Assembly (NCBI RefSeq): GCF_037975245.1 | Contig: NC_092563.1 | Location: 21,341,699-21,405,698, forward strand | DNA: 64,000 nt | Direction of reading: 5' to 3' | From: Apostichopus japonicus | Lineage: Eukaryota > Echinodermata > Holothuroidea > Aspidochirotida > Stichopodidae | Shown: positions 1 to 13,261 of the stretch, piece after piece | Layout: every line of letters starts with the position of its first letter | Position numbering within the stretch: position 1 is the stretch's first letter | Position numbers and translations under genes: made by a program | The notes under the pieces: generated by a model | Seen by the model: only the letters and a program-made list of their open reading frames with translations | Told to the model about the DNA's origin: nothing | Databases searched by the model: none

Positions 1-13
1 ATTGTCACTGAAA
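1..13 (+). CDS. HYR exon D, 3' end only (unit 0)
   Basis: The first 13 bases match the last 13 of exon D in later units (codons for IVTE plus one base) and are followed by the donor GTAAGT at 14. The rest of the exon lies left of the window. Confidence 0.85.
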
Positions 14-3000
14 GTAAGTCTTTTTAAATACAAATTATTAAAATATGAGCCTTATTGCTCCACAATACAAATCACCCTCAATGACTGTGTTGCTGATATA
101 GTAGATGGAAATGATTTTGAAGAAAGCATCATCAGTTTGTCTGAAGTACTTTAACAGCTTTTAAACTTTTTAATTTCTATATCAGCCAAATCTAAGTTGA
201 TTTATTTATACTATATGCTTAGTTTAAAATGAAATTAAACTGACAATTTCCTTGCTCTTTCAAAGTCAATTTGAAGCAAATTCTTGATGTTATATTACAA
301 CTGGCACTCTGTGTAAAATATATGCTCTTAGCAAAAATACTTAATTCAAAGTTGAGTTGCCAATTTGATTAAAAATTTCAACTTTTAAATCTTCAGTTGA
401 CGGAGTACCACCAGTGATAGCTTGTGTAGGACTAGATGTAACAGAGACCATACCTCTGAATGGATTTGGCACTACCGTCCAATTCCGTGAACCTACTGCT
501 ACTGATAACTCTGGGACTGCAAATTTCCAATCAAGAACACACACCCCTGGTCAATTCTTCCAGAGTGGAACCACAGAAGTAACATATGTGTTTATAGATC
601 CATCAGGAAATACAGCCCAGTGTTCATTTAACATCATCATTACTGAAGGTATGTCATAGCTTTGTTGTCCTTTCTCTATGTAATGAATACAACTGTCACC
701 TTTATCAGTTTTTCCTACTAGCTTTGAACTAGATCTATGCTATAGTCTCAAGCAAGAATTGACATGTGACATTTAACAACCTGGCTACTGAGGTCAGCTT
801 TCAAGGAGATTTGATAAAAATAGCTAATTGCTCAAAATTGCCAAAGATAAAGATTTATGCGTTAAGTTATATAAATACAGATGCACTATCATTGATTGGT
901 GTCTCAGAAAAAGTACAGTAAGCAGCATCTAAAGGGTACTTTGTCTGCCAATGACTATTTGTCTGGAAATGAAGTAAATTGAACTTGACGACAGTTTCAA
1001 ATGTATCAAGTGAAGTCTTTGCTTAGCTAAAAGGGGAGCATGTGAAGGTTATCTGAGATCAGATGGAGACAAACATTTACTCAATATTTACAAGTGAGTG
1101 TTGTTGGAGAATGAAAGTCAAAAGTGGACATGTTATCAAAACTTTATTCAAATGGTCGTATGAATAGGAACAAAAGACATGTAAACCTCACATTAGGTCA
1201 GCAGAGGAAGGAACACTTCTCTTTGATTCTAATGTTTTTATTGAAGTTGGTTCAGACAGTGCATGTACTGAGCTCATGCTGGTACTTATATTATATAGGT
1301 AGTAATTTTTTTCTTCATTTTAGGGGGGTTAGTCATTGGATAAAATATTTATATGAGTGATCTTTTTCTGATGTGTAGCATTAGATACAGTTGCACACAC
1401 CTGATGGTTACACAGAAATAACCAATGTTGCATGTAGGCTAAATAAGAGGTTTAACCTGTATCGTAACTGTTTAAGAGATTGTGCTATCCATGGGTCTGT
1501 CCTTTAACATGACCTCTTTTCATATTATTTTGATATTAAAGCCTGTACAGGAATGAGTAAGCTTTGAAATAGATGAACCTTTCACAGTTTGCTACATCGG
1601 CTTAGTAGCTGAGCTACTGATCATTAAAAGTCTTAGGTTTTTGGGTAGAACTGAGTTATCACATTCGGTTACCAGAAAAGGAGATAAGAAAACACTATTG
1701 TGCATTATTACTCTACGTTGTCCAGTAAAGGAGATAAGATGAAACCTTATTATGTCTCATGCAGGGTTATTTGAAACAGCTGTTAGCCACTGTTGTCTCT
1801 TTCTATGATAATTACTCTACTGTATAGAATTACCATTACCCCTGCTAGTAATTATTGTTTCAAAAAAGAACAAGTGATCTCAATATTGGACTTTATAATG
1901 TTTCTTTTTCCTCAGTGGACAATATACCACCTGTGGTCAGCTGCATCAGTGATATTACGCGAGAGATACCGCTAAATAGCTTTGGTGTTGTGGTAGACTT
2001 TACAGAGCCAACAGCTACAGACAATTCAGGAACAGCATCAGTTCTGTCAGCTACACGAAGACCTGGACAGTTCTTTCAGACAGGAACAACAACAGTGACT
2101 TACATCTTTGCAGATCCAAGTGGGAACACAGCTGATTGTGTTTTTGATATCATAGTAGTGGAGGGTAAGTTAACCTGTGCTTGTTTGTCAATATTAATAT
2201 TACATAGTGTAAAAGATGTATATTCATTCCATTTTGTGATTAGGACAAGTTTTGATGACTTATAGCATGACTTTGATGGAGTAAAGACAGGACATAGAAG
2301 TGTTAATGAAGGAAGTGTATGATGTTCCTGTTTATTTGTTCTTAGAACCAGTTAAAGTATTCATACCAAGTACTCATGTAGTTTGCTTAAGAAACGGTTT
2401 AGTAATCTTGACAGAGCTATTTTCATAGATAGATATAAGTCATGACAGTAAAAAATGTGCTTATCAGTTAGCAACTGAAAATATCACTTGATTCTATGCA
2501 TAGCTTAAAGTTGTGAAAATGGATATTTAGTAAGCTGATACATCTAACATTTAATAACCTTTTAGTTATTTTGAAGCAGTTAATAATCACATTGATATTT
2601 CTATATAGTTTCACCAGATCAGTTATAATTCTGAGCATTTGGGGTGATCAAAGCCCTTCTTTCTATCAGAATTCATTGGGATACACCTAGGAAATATTGG
2701 TGTTTAGCATTGGTATGCTATGAAACCTAGTTTTGCTATGAAAACAGATAACTACTGAGAATCATCATTTCAGCACTTTGACATGAGTTTGTTCAATATC
2801 TCAGAATACTGTCACAATTTGTGACTTTTTTACTTCAGGCCCTGGCATTAGCCACTTCAAGAAAATTCATTAATTTTGAAAGTTTGAAATGATTTTTAAT
2901 AGTTCAAGCAAGTTCCTTTAGCTTTTAGACTCTTCCTTTGATCTTTTCAGTTGATGATACACCACCTGATGTTACATGCATACAAGACATCACAAGAATA

Positions 3001-6000
3001 GTGACAATTGACAGCACTGGTACCACTGTGTCTTGGACTGAGCCAACAGCTACTGATAACTCAGGAGTTGTTTCTCTTCAGTCTAGAAGTCATGCACCTG
3101 GAGACTTTTTCAGCCCAGGAACAACACAAGTGACATACATCTTTGTTGACCCAAGTGGACAAACAGCCAATTGCATTTTTACTGTCACAGTTACTCCAGG
3201 TATGTGTACAATCCTATAATAGCTTAAGATTTAAAGCTGTTGGCAGAGAAAAACACCTTTATCGGTAACGTTGTGCTAATAAATGACAAGATCACTGTGA
3301 TGTGAGACACCTTACACTGATAACTCTACTTGAAATCAAAGCTAGACATCTGCAGTCTCCAAAACAGAATTTTGTCTTTCCATTTTTTAGAGGACAATGT
3401 CCCTCCAGTTGTAAGCTGTATTCCAGATGTGACTGAAACAACACCATTAGGAACAGGCGGAAGAACTGTCTTATTTACAGAGCCAACAGCAACCAATGAC
3501 TCTGGAGCTGTTTCTCTTCAGCAAAGAACCCATGGTCCAGGAACCTTCTTTAGTTCAGGAGTAACACAAGTAACTTATATCTTTGTTGATCCCGCTGGAA
3601 ACACTGCTGAATGTACATTCAGGGTCATTGTCACTGAAAGTAAGTCTTTTTAAATACAAATTATTAAAATATGAGCCTTATTGCTCCACAATACAAATCA
3701 CCCTCAATGATTGTGTTGCTGATATAGTAGATGGAAATGATTTTGAAGAAAGCATCATCAGTTTGTCTGAAGTACTTTAACAGCTTTTAAACTTTTTAAT
3801 TTCTATATCAGCCAAATCTAAGTTGATTTATTTATACTATATGCTTAGTTTAAAATGAAATTAAACTGACAATTTCCTTGCTCTTTCAAAGTCAATTTGA
3901 AGCAAATTCTTGATGTTATATTACAACTGGCACTCTGTGTAAAATATATGCTCTTAGCAAAAATACTTAATTCAAAGTTGAGTTGCCAATTTGATTAAAA
4001 AATTTCAACTTTTAAATCTTCAGTTGACGGAGTACCACCAGTGATAGCTTGTGTAGGACTAGATGTAACAGAGACCATACCTCTGAATGGATTTGGCACT
4101 ACCGTCCAATTCCGTGAACCTACTGCTACTGATAACTCTGGGACTGCAAATTTCCAATCAAGAACACACACCCCTGGTCAATTCTTCCAGAGTGGAACCA
4201 CAGAAGTAACATATGTGTTTATAGATCCATCAGGAAATACAGCCCAGTGTTCATTTAACATCATCATTACTGAAGGTATGTCATAGCTTTGTTGTCCTTT
4301 CTCTATGTAATGAATACAACTGTCACCTTTATCAGTTTTTCCTACTAGCTTTGAACTAGATCTATGCTATAGTCTCAAGCAAGAATTGACATGTGACATT
4401 TAACAACCTGGCTACTGAGGTCAGCTTTCAAGGAGATTTGATAAAAATAGCTAATTGCTCAAAATTGCCAAAGATAAAGATTTATGCGTTAAGTTATATA
4501 AATACAGATGCACTATCATTGATTGGTGTCTCAGAAAAAGTACAGTAAGCAGCATCTAAAGGGTACTTTGTCTGCCAATGACTATTTGTCTGGAAATGAA
4601 GTAAATTGAACTTGACGACAGTTTCAAATGTATCAAGTGAAGTCTTTGCTTAGCTAAAAGGGGAGCATGTGAAGGTTATCTGAGATCAGATGGAGACAAA
4701 CATTTACTCAATATTTACAAGTGAGTGTTGTTGGAGAATGAAAGTCAAAAGTGGACATGTTATCAAAACTTTATTCAAATGGTCGTATGAATAGGAACAA
4801 AAGACATGTAAACCTCACATTAGGTCAGCAGAGGAAGGAACACTTCTCTTTGATTCTAATGTTTTTATTGAAGTTGGTTCAGACAGTGCATGTACTGAGC
4901 TCATGCTGGTACTTATATTATATAGGTAGTAATTTTTTTCTTCATTTTAGGGGGGTTAGTCATTGGATAAAATATTTATATGAGTGATCTTTTTCTGATG
5001 TGTAGCATTAGATACAGTTGCACACACCTGATGGTTACACAGAAATAACCAATGTTGCATGTAGGCTAAATAAGAGGTTTAACCTGTATCGTAACTGTTT
5101 AAGAGATTGTGCTATCCATGGGTCTGTCCTTTAACATGACCTCTTTTCATATTATTTTGATATTAAAGCCTGTACAGGAATGAGTAAGCTTTGAAATAGA
5201 TGAACCTTTCACAGTTTGCTACATCGGCTTAGTAGCTGAGCTACTGATCATTAAAAGTCTTAGGTTTTTGGGTAGAACTGAGTTATCACATTCGGTTACC
5301 AGAAAAGGAGATAAGAAAACACTATTGTGCATTATTACTCTACGTTGTCCAGTAAAGGAGATAAGATGAAACCTTATTATGTCTCATGCAGGGTTATTTG
5401 AAACAGCTGTTAGCCACTGTTGTCTCTTTCTATGATAATTACTCTACTGTATAGAATTACCATTACCCCTGCTAGTAATTATTGTTTCAAAAAAGAACAA
5501 GTGATCTCAATATTGGACTTTATAATGTTTCTTTTTCCTCAGTGGACAATATACCACCTGTGGTCAGCTGCATCAGTGATATTACGCGAGAGATACCGCT
5601 AAATAGCTTTGGTGTTGTGGTAGACTTTACAGAGCCAACAGCTACAGACAATTCAGGAACAGCATCAGTTCTGTCAGCTACACGAAGACCTGGACAGTTC
5701 TTTCAGACAGGAACAACAACAGTGACTTACATCTTTGCAGATCCAAGTGGGAACACAGCTGATTGTGTTTTTGATATCATAGTAGTGGAGGGTAAGTTAA
5801 CCTGTGCTTGTTTGTCAATATTAATATTACATAGTGTAAAAGATGTATATTCATTCCATTTTGTGATTAGGACAAGTTTTGATGACTTATAGCATGACTT
5901 TGATGGAGTAAAGACAGGACATAGAAGTGTTAATGAAGGAAGTGTATGATGTTCCTGTTTATTTGTTCTTAGAACCAGTTAAAGTATTCATACCAAGTAC

Positions 6001-9000
6001 TCATGTAGTTTGCTTAAGAAACGGTTTAGTAATCTTGACAGAGCTATTTTCATAGATAGATATAAGTCATGACAGTAAAAAATGTGCTTATCAGTTAGCA
6101 ACTGAAAATATCACTTGATTCTATGCATAGCTTAAAGTTGTGAAAATGGATATTTAGTAAGCTGATACATCTAACATTTAATAACCTTTTAGTTATTTTG
6201 AAGCAGTTAATAATCACATTGATATTTCTATATAGTTTCACCAGATCAGTTATAATTCTGAGCATTTGGGGTGATCAAAGCCCTTCTTTCTATCAGAATT
6301 CATTGGGATACACCTAGGAAATATTGGTGTTTAGCATTGGTATGCTATGAAACCTAGTTTTGCTATGAAAACAGATAACTACTGAGAATCATCATTTCAG
6401 CACTTTGACATGAGTTTGTTCAATATCTCAGAATACTGTCACAATTTGTGACTTTTTTACTTCAGGCCCTGGCATTAGCCACTTCAAGAAAATTCATTAA
6501 TTTTGAAAGTTTGAAATGATTTTTAATAGTTCAAGCAAGTTCCTTTAGCTTTTAGACTCTTCCTTTGATCTTTTCAGTTGATGATACACCACCTGATGTT
6601 ACATGCATACAAGACATCACAAGAATAGTGACAATTGACAGCACTGGTACCACTGTGTCTTGGACTGAGCCAACAGCTACTGATAACTCAGGAGTTGTTT
6701 CTCTTCAGTCTAGAAGTCATGCACCTGGAGACTTTTTCAGCCCAGGAACAACACAAGTGACATACATCTTTGTTGACCCAAGTGGACAAACAGCCAATTG
6801 CATTTTTACTGTCACAGTTACTCCAGGTATGTGTACAATCCTATAATAGCTTAAGATTTAAAGCTGTTGGCAGAGAAAAACACCTTTATCGGTAACGTTG
6901 TGCTAATAAATGACAAGATCACTGTGATGTGAGACACCTTACACTGATAACTCTACTTGAAATCAAAGCTAGACATCTGCAGTCTCCAAAACAGAATTTT
7001 GTCTTTCCATTTTTTAGAGGACAATGTCCCTCCAGTTGTAAGCTGTATTCCAGATGTGACTGAAACAACACCATTAGGAACAGGCGGAAGAACTGTCTTA
7101 TTTACAGAGCCAACAGCAACCAATGACTCTGGAGCTGTTTCTCTTCAGCAAAGAACCCATGGTCCAGGAACCTTCTTTAGTTCAGGAGTAACACAAGTAA
7201 CTTATATCTTTGTTGATCCCGCTGGAAACACTGCTGAATGTACATTCAGGGTCATTGTCACTGAAAGTAAGTCTTTTTAAATACAAATTATTAAAATATG
7301 AGCCTTATTGCTCCACAATACAAATCACCCTCAATGATTGTGTTGCTGATATAGTAGATGGAAATGATTTTGAAGAAAGCATCATCAGTTTGTCTGAAGT
7401 ACTTTAACAGCTTTTAAACTTTTTAATTTCTATATCAGCCAAATCTAAGTTGATTTATTTATACTATATGCTTAGTTTAAAATGAAATTAAACTGACAAT
7501 TTCCTTGCTCTTTCAAAGTCAATTTGAAGCAAATTCTTGATGTTATATTACAACTGGCACTCTGTGTAAAATATATGCTCTTAGCAAAAATACTTAATTC
7601 AAAGTTGAGTTGCCAATTTGATTAAAAAATTTCAACTTTTAAATCTTCAGTTGACGGAGTACCACCAGTGATAGCTTGTGTAGGACTAGATGTAACAGAG
7701 ACCATACCTCTGAATGGATTTGGCACTACCGTCCAATTCCGTGAACCTACTGCTACTGATAACTCTGGGACTGCAAATTTCCAATCAAGAACACACACCC
7801 CTGGTCAATTCTTCCAGAGTGGAACCACAGAAGTAACATATGTGTTTATAGATCCATCAGGAAATACAGCCCAGTGTTCATTTAACATCATCATTACTGA
7901 AGGTATGTCATAGCTTTGTTGTCCTTTCTCTATGTAATGAATACAACTGTCACCTTTATCAGTTTTTCCTACTAGCTTTGAACTAGATCTATGCTATAGT
8001 CTCAAGCAAGAATTGACATGTGACATTTAACAACCTGGCTACTGAGGTCAGCTTTCAAGGAGATTTGATAAAAATAGCTAATTGCTCAAAATTGCCAAAG
8101 ATAAAGATTTATGCGTTAAGTTATATAAATACAGATGCACTATCATTGATTGGTGTCTCAGAAAAAGTACAGTAAGCAGCATCTAAAGGGTACTTTGTCT
8201 GCCAATGACTATTTGTCTGGAAATGAAGTAAATTGAACTTGACGACAGTTTCAAATGTATCAAGTGAAGTCTTTGCTTAGCTAAAAGGGGAGCATGTGAA
8301 GGTTATCTGAGATCAGATGGAGACAAACATTTACTCAATATTTACAAGTGAGTGTTGTTGGAGAATGAAAGTCAAAAGTGGACATGTTATCAAAACTTTA
8401 TTCAAATGGTCGTATGAATAGGAACAAAAGACATGTAAACCTCACATTAGGTCAGCAGAGGAAGGAACACTTCTCTTTGATTCTAATGTTTTTATTGAAG
8501 TTGGTTCAGACAGTGCATGTACTGAGCTCATGCTGGTACTTATATTATATAGGTAGTAATTTTTTTCTTCATTTTAGGGGGGTTAGTCATTGGATAAAAT
8601 ATTTATATGAGTGATCTTTTTCTGATGTGTAGCATTAGATACAGTTGCACACACCTGATGGTTACACAGAAATAACCAATGTTGCATGTAGGCTAAATAA
8701 GAGGTTTAACCTGTATCGTAACTGTTTAAGAGATTGTGCTATCCATGGGTCTGTCCTTTAACATGACCTCTTTTCATATTATTTTGATATTAAAGCCTGT
8801 ACAGGAATGAGTAAGCTTTGAAATAGATGAACCTTTCACAGTTTGCTACATCGGCTTAGTAGCTGAGCTACTGATCATTAAAAGTCTTAGGTTTTTGGGT
8901 AGAACTGAGTTATCACATTCGGTTACCAGAAAAGGAGATAAGAAAACACTATTGTGCATTATTACTCTACGTTGTCCAGTAAAGGAGATAAGATGAAACC

Positions 9001-12000
9001 TTATTATGTCTCATGCAGGGTTATTTGAAACAGCTGTTAGCCACTGTTGTCTCTTTCTATGATAATTACTCTACTGTATAGAATTACCATTACCCCTGCT
9101 AGTAATTATTGTTTCAAAAAAGAACAAGTGATCTCAATATTGGACTTTATAATGTTTCTTTTTCCTCAGTGGACAATATACCACCTGTGGTCAGCTGCAT
9201 CAGTGATATTACGCGAGAGATACCGCTAAATAGCTTTGGTGTTGTGGTAGACTTTACAGAGCCAACAGCTACAGACAATTCAGGAACAGCATCAGTTCTG
9301 TCAGCTACACGAAGACCTGGACAGTTCTTTCAGACAGGAACAACAACAGTGACTTACATCTTTGCAGATCCAAGTGGGAACACAGCTGATTGTGTTTTTG
9401 ATATCATAGTAGTGGAGGGTAAGTTAACCTGTGCTTGTTTGTCAATATTAATATTACATAGTGTAAAAGATGTATATTCATTCCATTTTGTGATTAGGAC
9501 AAGTTTTGATGACTTATAGCATGACTTTGATGGAGTAAAGACAGGACATAGAAGTGTTAATGAAGGAAGTGTATGATGTTCCTGTTTATTTGTTCTTAGA
9601 ACCAGTTAAAGTATTCATACCAAGTACTCATGTAGTTTGCTTAAGAAACGGTTTAGTAATCTTGACAGAGCTATTTTCATAGATAGATATAAGTCATGAC
9701 AGTAAAAAATGTGCTTATCAGTTAGCAACTGAAAATATCACTTGATTCTATGCATAGCTTAAAGTTGTGAAAATGGATATTTAGTAAGCTGATACATCTA
9801 ACATTTAATAACCTTTTAGTTATTTTGAAGCAGTTAATAATCACATTGATATTTCTATATAGTTTCACCAGATCAGTTATAATTCTGAGCATTTGGGGTG
9901 ATCAAAGCCCTTCTTTCTATCAGAATTCATTGGGATACACCTAGGAAATATTGGTGTTTAGCATTGGTATGCTATGAAACCTAGTTTTGCTATGAAAACA
10001 GATAACTACTGAGAATCATCATTTCAGCACTTTGACATGAGTTTGTTCAATATCTCAGAATACTGTCACAATTTGTGACTTTTTTACTTCAGGCCCTGGC
10101 ATTAGCCACTTCAAGAAAATTCATTAATTTTGAAAGTTTGAAATGATTTTTAATAGTTCAAGCAAGTTCCTTTAGCTTTTAGACTCTTCCTTTGATCTTT
10201 TCAGTTGATGATACACCACCTGATGTTACATGCATACAAGACATCACAAGAATAGTGACAATTGACAGCACTGGTACCACTGTGTCTTGGACTGAGCCAA
10301 CAGCTACTGATAACTCAGGAGTTGTTTCTCTTCAGTCTAGAAGTCATGCACCTGGAGACTTTTTCAGCCCAGGAACAACACAAGTGACATACATCTTTGT
10401 TGACCCAAGTGGACAAACAGCCAATTGCATTTTTACTGTCACAGTTACTCCAGGTATGTGTACAATCCTATAATAGCTTAAGATTTAAAGCTGTTGGCAG
10501 AGAAAAACACCTTTATCGGTAACGTTGTGCTAATAAATGACAAGATCACTGTGATGTGAGACACCTTACACTGATAACTCTACTTGAAATCAAAGCTAGA
10601 CATCTGCAGTCTCCAAAACAGAATTTTGTCTTTCCATTTTTTAGAGGACAATGTCCCTCCAGTTGTAAGCTGTATTCCAGATGTGACTGAAACAACACCA
10701 TTAGGAACAGGCGGAAGAACTGTCTTATTTACAGAGCCAACAGCAACCAATGACTCTGGAGCTGTTTCTCTTCAGCAAAGAACCCATGGTCCAGGAACCT
10801 TCTTTAGTTCAGGAGTAACACAAGTAACTTATATCTTTGTTGATCCCGCTGGAAACACTGCTGAATGTACATTCAGGGTCATTGTCACTGAAAGTAAGTC
10901 TTTTTAAATACAAATTATTAAAATATGAGCCTTATTGCTCCACAATACAAATCACCCTCAATGATTGTGTTGCTGATATAGTAGATGGAAATGATTTTGA
11001 AGAAAGCATCATCAGTTTGTCTGAAGTACTTTAACAGCTTTTAAACTTTTTAATTTCTATATCAGCCAAATCTAAGTTGATTTATTTATACTATATGCTT
11101 AGTTTAAAATGAAATTAAACTGACAATTTCCTTGCTCTTTCAAAGTCAATTTGAAGCAAATTCTTGATGTTATATTACAACTGGCACTCTGTGTAAAATA
11201 TATGCTCTTAGCAAAAATACTTAATTCAAAGTTGAGTTGCCAATTTGATTAAAAAATTTCAACTTTTAAATCTTCAGTTGACGGAGTACCACCAGTGATA
11301 GCTTGTGTAGGACTAGATGTAACAGAGACCATACCTCTGAATGGATTTGGCACTACCGTCCAATTCCGTGAACCTACTGCTACTGATAACTCTGGGACTG
11401 CAAATTTCCAATCAAGAACACACACCCCTGGTCAATTCTTCCAGAGTGGAACCACAGAAGTAACATATGTGTTTATAGATCCATCAGGAAATACAGCCCA
11501 GTGTTCATTTAACATCATCATTACTGAAGGTATGTCATAGCTTTGTTGTCCTTTCTCTATGTAATGAATACAACTGTCACCTTTATCAGTTTTTCCTACT
11601 AGCTTTGAACTAGATCTATGCTATAGTCTCAAGCAAGAATTGACATGTGACATTTAACAACCTGGCTACTGAGGTCAGCTTTCAAGGAGATTTGATAAAA
11701 ATAGCTAATTGCTCAAAATTGCCAAAGATAAAGATTTATGCGTTAAGTTATATAAATACAGATGCACTATCATTGATTGGTGTCTCAGAAAAAGTACAGT
11801 AAGCAGCATCTAAAGGGTACTTTGTCTGCCAATGACTATTTGTCTGGAAATGAAGTAAATTGAACTTGACGACAGTTTCAAATGTATCAAGTGAAGTCTT
11901 TGCTTAGCTAAAAGGGGAGCATGTGAAGGTTATCTGAGATCAGATGGAGACAAACATTTACTCAATATTTACAAGTGAGTGTTGTTGGAGAATGAAAGTC

Positions 12001-13046
12001 AAAAGTGGACATGTTATCAAAACTTTATTCAAATGGTCGTATGAATAGGAACAAAAGACATGTAAACCTCACATTAGGTCAGCAGAGGAAGGAACACTTC
12101 TCTTTGATTCTAATGTTTTTATTGAAGTTGGTTCAGACAGTGCATGTACTGAGCTCATGCTGGTACTTATATTATATAGGTAGTAATTTTTTTCTTCATT
12201 TTAGGGGGGGTTAGTCATTGGATAAAATATTTATATGAGTGATCTTTTTCTGATGTGTAGCATTAGATACAGTTGCACACACCTGATGGTTACACAGAAA
12301 TAACCAATGTTGCATGTAGGCTAAATAAGAGGTTTAACCTGTATCGTAACTGTTTAAGAGATTGTGCTATCCATGGGTCTGTCCTTTAACATGACCTCTT
12401 TTCATATTATTTTGATATTAAAGCCTGTACAGGAATGAGTAAGCTTTGAAATAGATGAACCTTTCACAGTTTGCTACATCGGCTTAGTAGCTGAGCTACT
12501 GATCATTAAAAGTCTTAGGTTTTTGGGTAGAACTGAGTTATCACATTCGGTTACCAGAAAAGGAGATAAGAAAACACTATTGTGCATTATTACTCTACGT
12601 TGTCCAGTAAAGGAGATAAGATGAAACCTTATTATGTCTCATGCAGGGTTATTTGAAACAGCTGTTAGCCACTGTTGTCTCTTTCTATGATAATTACTCT
12701 ACTGTATAGAATTACCATTACCCCTGCTAGTAATTATTGTTTCAAAAAAGAACAAGTGATCTCAATATTGGACTTTATAATGTTTCTTTTTCCTCAGTGG
12801 ACAATATACCACCTGTGGTCAGCTGCATCAGTGATATTACGCGAGAGATACCGCTAAATAGCTTTGGTGTTGTGGTAGACTTTACAGAGCCAACAGCTAC
12901 AGACAATTCAGGAACAGCATCAGTTCTGTCAGCTACACGAAGACCTGGACAGTTCTTTCAGACAGGAACAACAACAGTGACTTACATCTTTGCAGATCCA
13001 AGTGGGAACACAGCTGATTGTGTTTTTGATATCATAGTAGTGGAGG
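1..13046 (+). CDS. Hyalin-repeat protein, array 1 (partial gene model)
   Basis: Joining 1-13, 397-648, 1916-2164, 2951-3199, 3391-3639 and the matching exons of units 2-4 gives an uninterrupted chain of HYR domains with no stop. HYR domains are about 80-residue immunoglobulin-like modules named after hyalin, the sea urchin extracellular layer protein, and act in extracellular adhesion. No start, signal peptide, membrane segment or terminal exon is seen, so this is an internal piece. It may belong to a neighbouring paralogue of the gene at 15351 onward, or to the same gene if the assembly order is wrong. Confidence 0.75.
397..648 (+). CDS. HYR domain exon A, unit 1
   Basis: This 252-base exon codes for one complete HYR domain. 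The acceptor is CTTCAG at 391-396 and the donor is GTATGT at 649. Both introns are phase 1, so the exon can be added or removed without changing frame. Hallmarks in order are DGVPPVIAC, FREPTATDNSGTA, GQFFQSGTTEVTYVFIDPSG and NTAQCSFNIIITE. The two cysteines sit in the first and last strands, as is usual for a paired disulfide in this family. Type A differs from B-D by its IACVGLDVTETIPLNGFG opening. Confidence 0.93.
1916..2164 (+). CDS. HYR domain exon B, unit 1
   Basis: A 249-base phase 1-1 exon lies between the acceptor TTTTTCCTCAG and the donor GTAAGT at 2165. It reads DNIPPVVSCISDITREIPL, then FTEPTATDNSGTASVLSATR, GQFFQTGTTTVTYIFADPSG and NTADCVFDIIVVE. The SATRRPG segment distinguishes it from the other three types. 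The frame stays open for 34 codons into the intron, but the strong donor and the identical boundary in all copies argue for splicing here. Confidence 0.93.
2951..3199 (+). CDS. HYR domain exon C, unit 1
   Basis: A 249-base phase 1-1 exon with acceptor ATCTTTTCAG and donor GTATGT at 3200. It reads DDTPPDVTCIQDITRIVTID, WTEPTATDNSGVVSLQSRSH, GDFFSPGTTQVTYIFVDPSG and TANCIFTVTVTP. It is the only one of the four types with tryptophan in front of the TEPTATD motif. In array 1 the second residue is Asp (VDDTPP); in array 2 it is Asn (VNDTPP). Confidence 0.93.
3391..3639 (+). CDS. HYR domain exon D, unit 1
   Basis: A 249-base phase 1-1 exon with acceptor CCATTTTTTAG and donor GTAAGT at 3640. It reads EDNVPPVVSCIPDVTETTPL, FTEPTATNDSGAVSLQQRTH, GTFFSSGVTQVTYIFVDPAG and TAECTFRVIVTE. 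The usual TDNSG is TNDSG here, which creates an N-glycosylation sequon (NDS) in this type only. Confidence 0.93.
4024..4275 (+). CDS. HYR domain exon A, unit 2
   Basis: Same protein as 397-648, shifted by 3627 bases, with the same splice sites. The polypyrimidine stretch before it has one extra A. Confidence 0.92.
5543..5791 (+). CDS. HYR domain exon B, unit 2
   Basis: Identical protein to 1916-2164, with acceptor and donor unchanged. Confidence 0.92.
6578..6826 (+). CDS. HYR domain exon C, unit 2
   Basis: Identical protein to 2951-3199, with acceptor and donor unchanged. Confidence 0.92.
7018..7266 (+). CDS. HYR domain exon D, unit 2
   Basis: Identical protein to 3391-3639, with acceptor and donor unchanged. 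Confidence 0.92.
7651..7902 (+). CDS. HYR domain exon A, unit 3
   Basis: Identical protein to 397-648; phase 1-1 exon. Confidence 0.92.
9170..9418 (+). CDS. HYR domain exon B, unit 3
   Basis: Identical protein to 1916-2164; phase 1-1 exon. Confidence 0.92.
10205..10453 (+). CDS. HYR domain exon C, unit 3
   Basis: Identical protein to 2951-3199; phase 1-1 exon. Confidence 0.92.
10645..10893 (+). CDS. HYR domain exon D, unit 3
   Basis: Identical protein to 3391-3639; phase 1-1 exon. Confidence 0.92.
11278..11529 (+). CDS. HYR domain exon A, unit 4
   Basis: Identical protein to 397-648; phase 1-1 exon. Confidence 0.92.
12798..13046 (+). CDS. HYR domain exon B, unit 4 (last before gap)
   Basis: Identical protein to 1916-2164. 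The intron after it matches earlier units for 115 bases and then meets the N run. Exons C and D of this unit are absent from the assembly. Confidence 0.92.
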
Positions 13047-13161
13047 GTAAGTTAACCTGTGCTTGTTTGTCAATATTAATATTACATAGTGTAAAAGATG
13101 TATATTCATTCCATTTTGTGATTAGGACAAGTTTTGATGACTTATAGCATGACTTTGATGG

Positions 13162-13261
13162 NNNNNNNNNNNNNNNNNNNNNNNNNNNNNNNNNNNNNNN
13201 NNNNNNNNNNNNNNNNNNNNNNNNNNNNNNNNNNNNNNNNNNNNNNNNNNNNNNNNNNNNN
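13162..13261. other. Assembly gap (100 N)
   Basis: Exactly 100 N, a conventional filler for a join of unknown length. It falls inside the B-C intron of array unit 4. The sequence after it has no similarity to the array, so the true length and even the adjacency are unknown. Confidence 0.98.

Larger units (their letters stand above)
1..13161 (+). repeat. HYR cassette tandem array 1 (3.63 kb unit)
   Basis: About 3.6 copies of one unit follow each other head to tail with a period of 3626-3628 bases. Each full unit carries four phase 1-1 HYR exons (A, B, C, D) with introns of about 384 (D-A), 1267 (A-B), 786 (B-C) and 191 (C-D) bases. Introns are as alike as exons: I see only single-base changes, such as one C/T change near 84 versus 3711, one extra A before exon A from unit 2 on, and one extra G near 12210. 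The array enters from the left edge at the end of a D exon and stops in the B-C intron of unit 4 at the N gap. Confidence 0.95.

Noticed and set aside
341-544. 67-codon open frame on the minus strand opposite exon A, repeated at 54753, 58277 and 61907
   Set aside because: It is a shadow of the HYR exon and recurs only because the unit recurs. It crosses the splice acceptor and has no domain.
1124-1360. 78-codon open frame in the A-B intron, present in most units
   Set aside because: It is copied with the unit and is therefore not independently conserved. One extra G in unit 4 and an extra T in the last unit shift its end, as expected for noncoding DNA.
2165-2265. Open frame continuing after exon B with a hydrophobic stretch (intron retention tail)
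   Set aside because: The donor GTAAGT is strong and the next exon fits in phase. Conservation is explained by homogenisation.
1-13161. CRISPR-like regular repeat spacing
   Set aside because: The period is 3.6 kb and the repeats are exons and introns of a eukaryotic gene.
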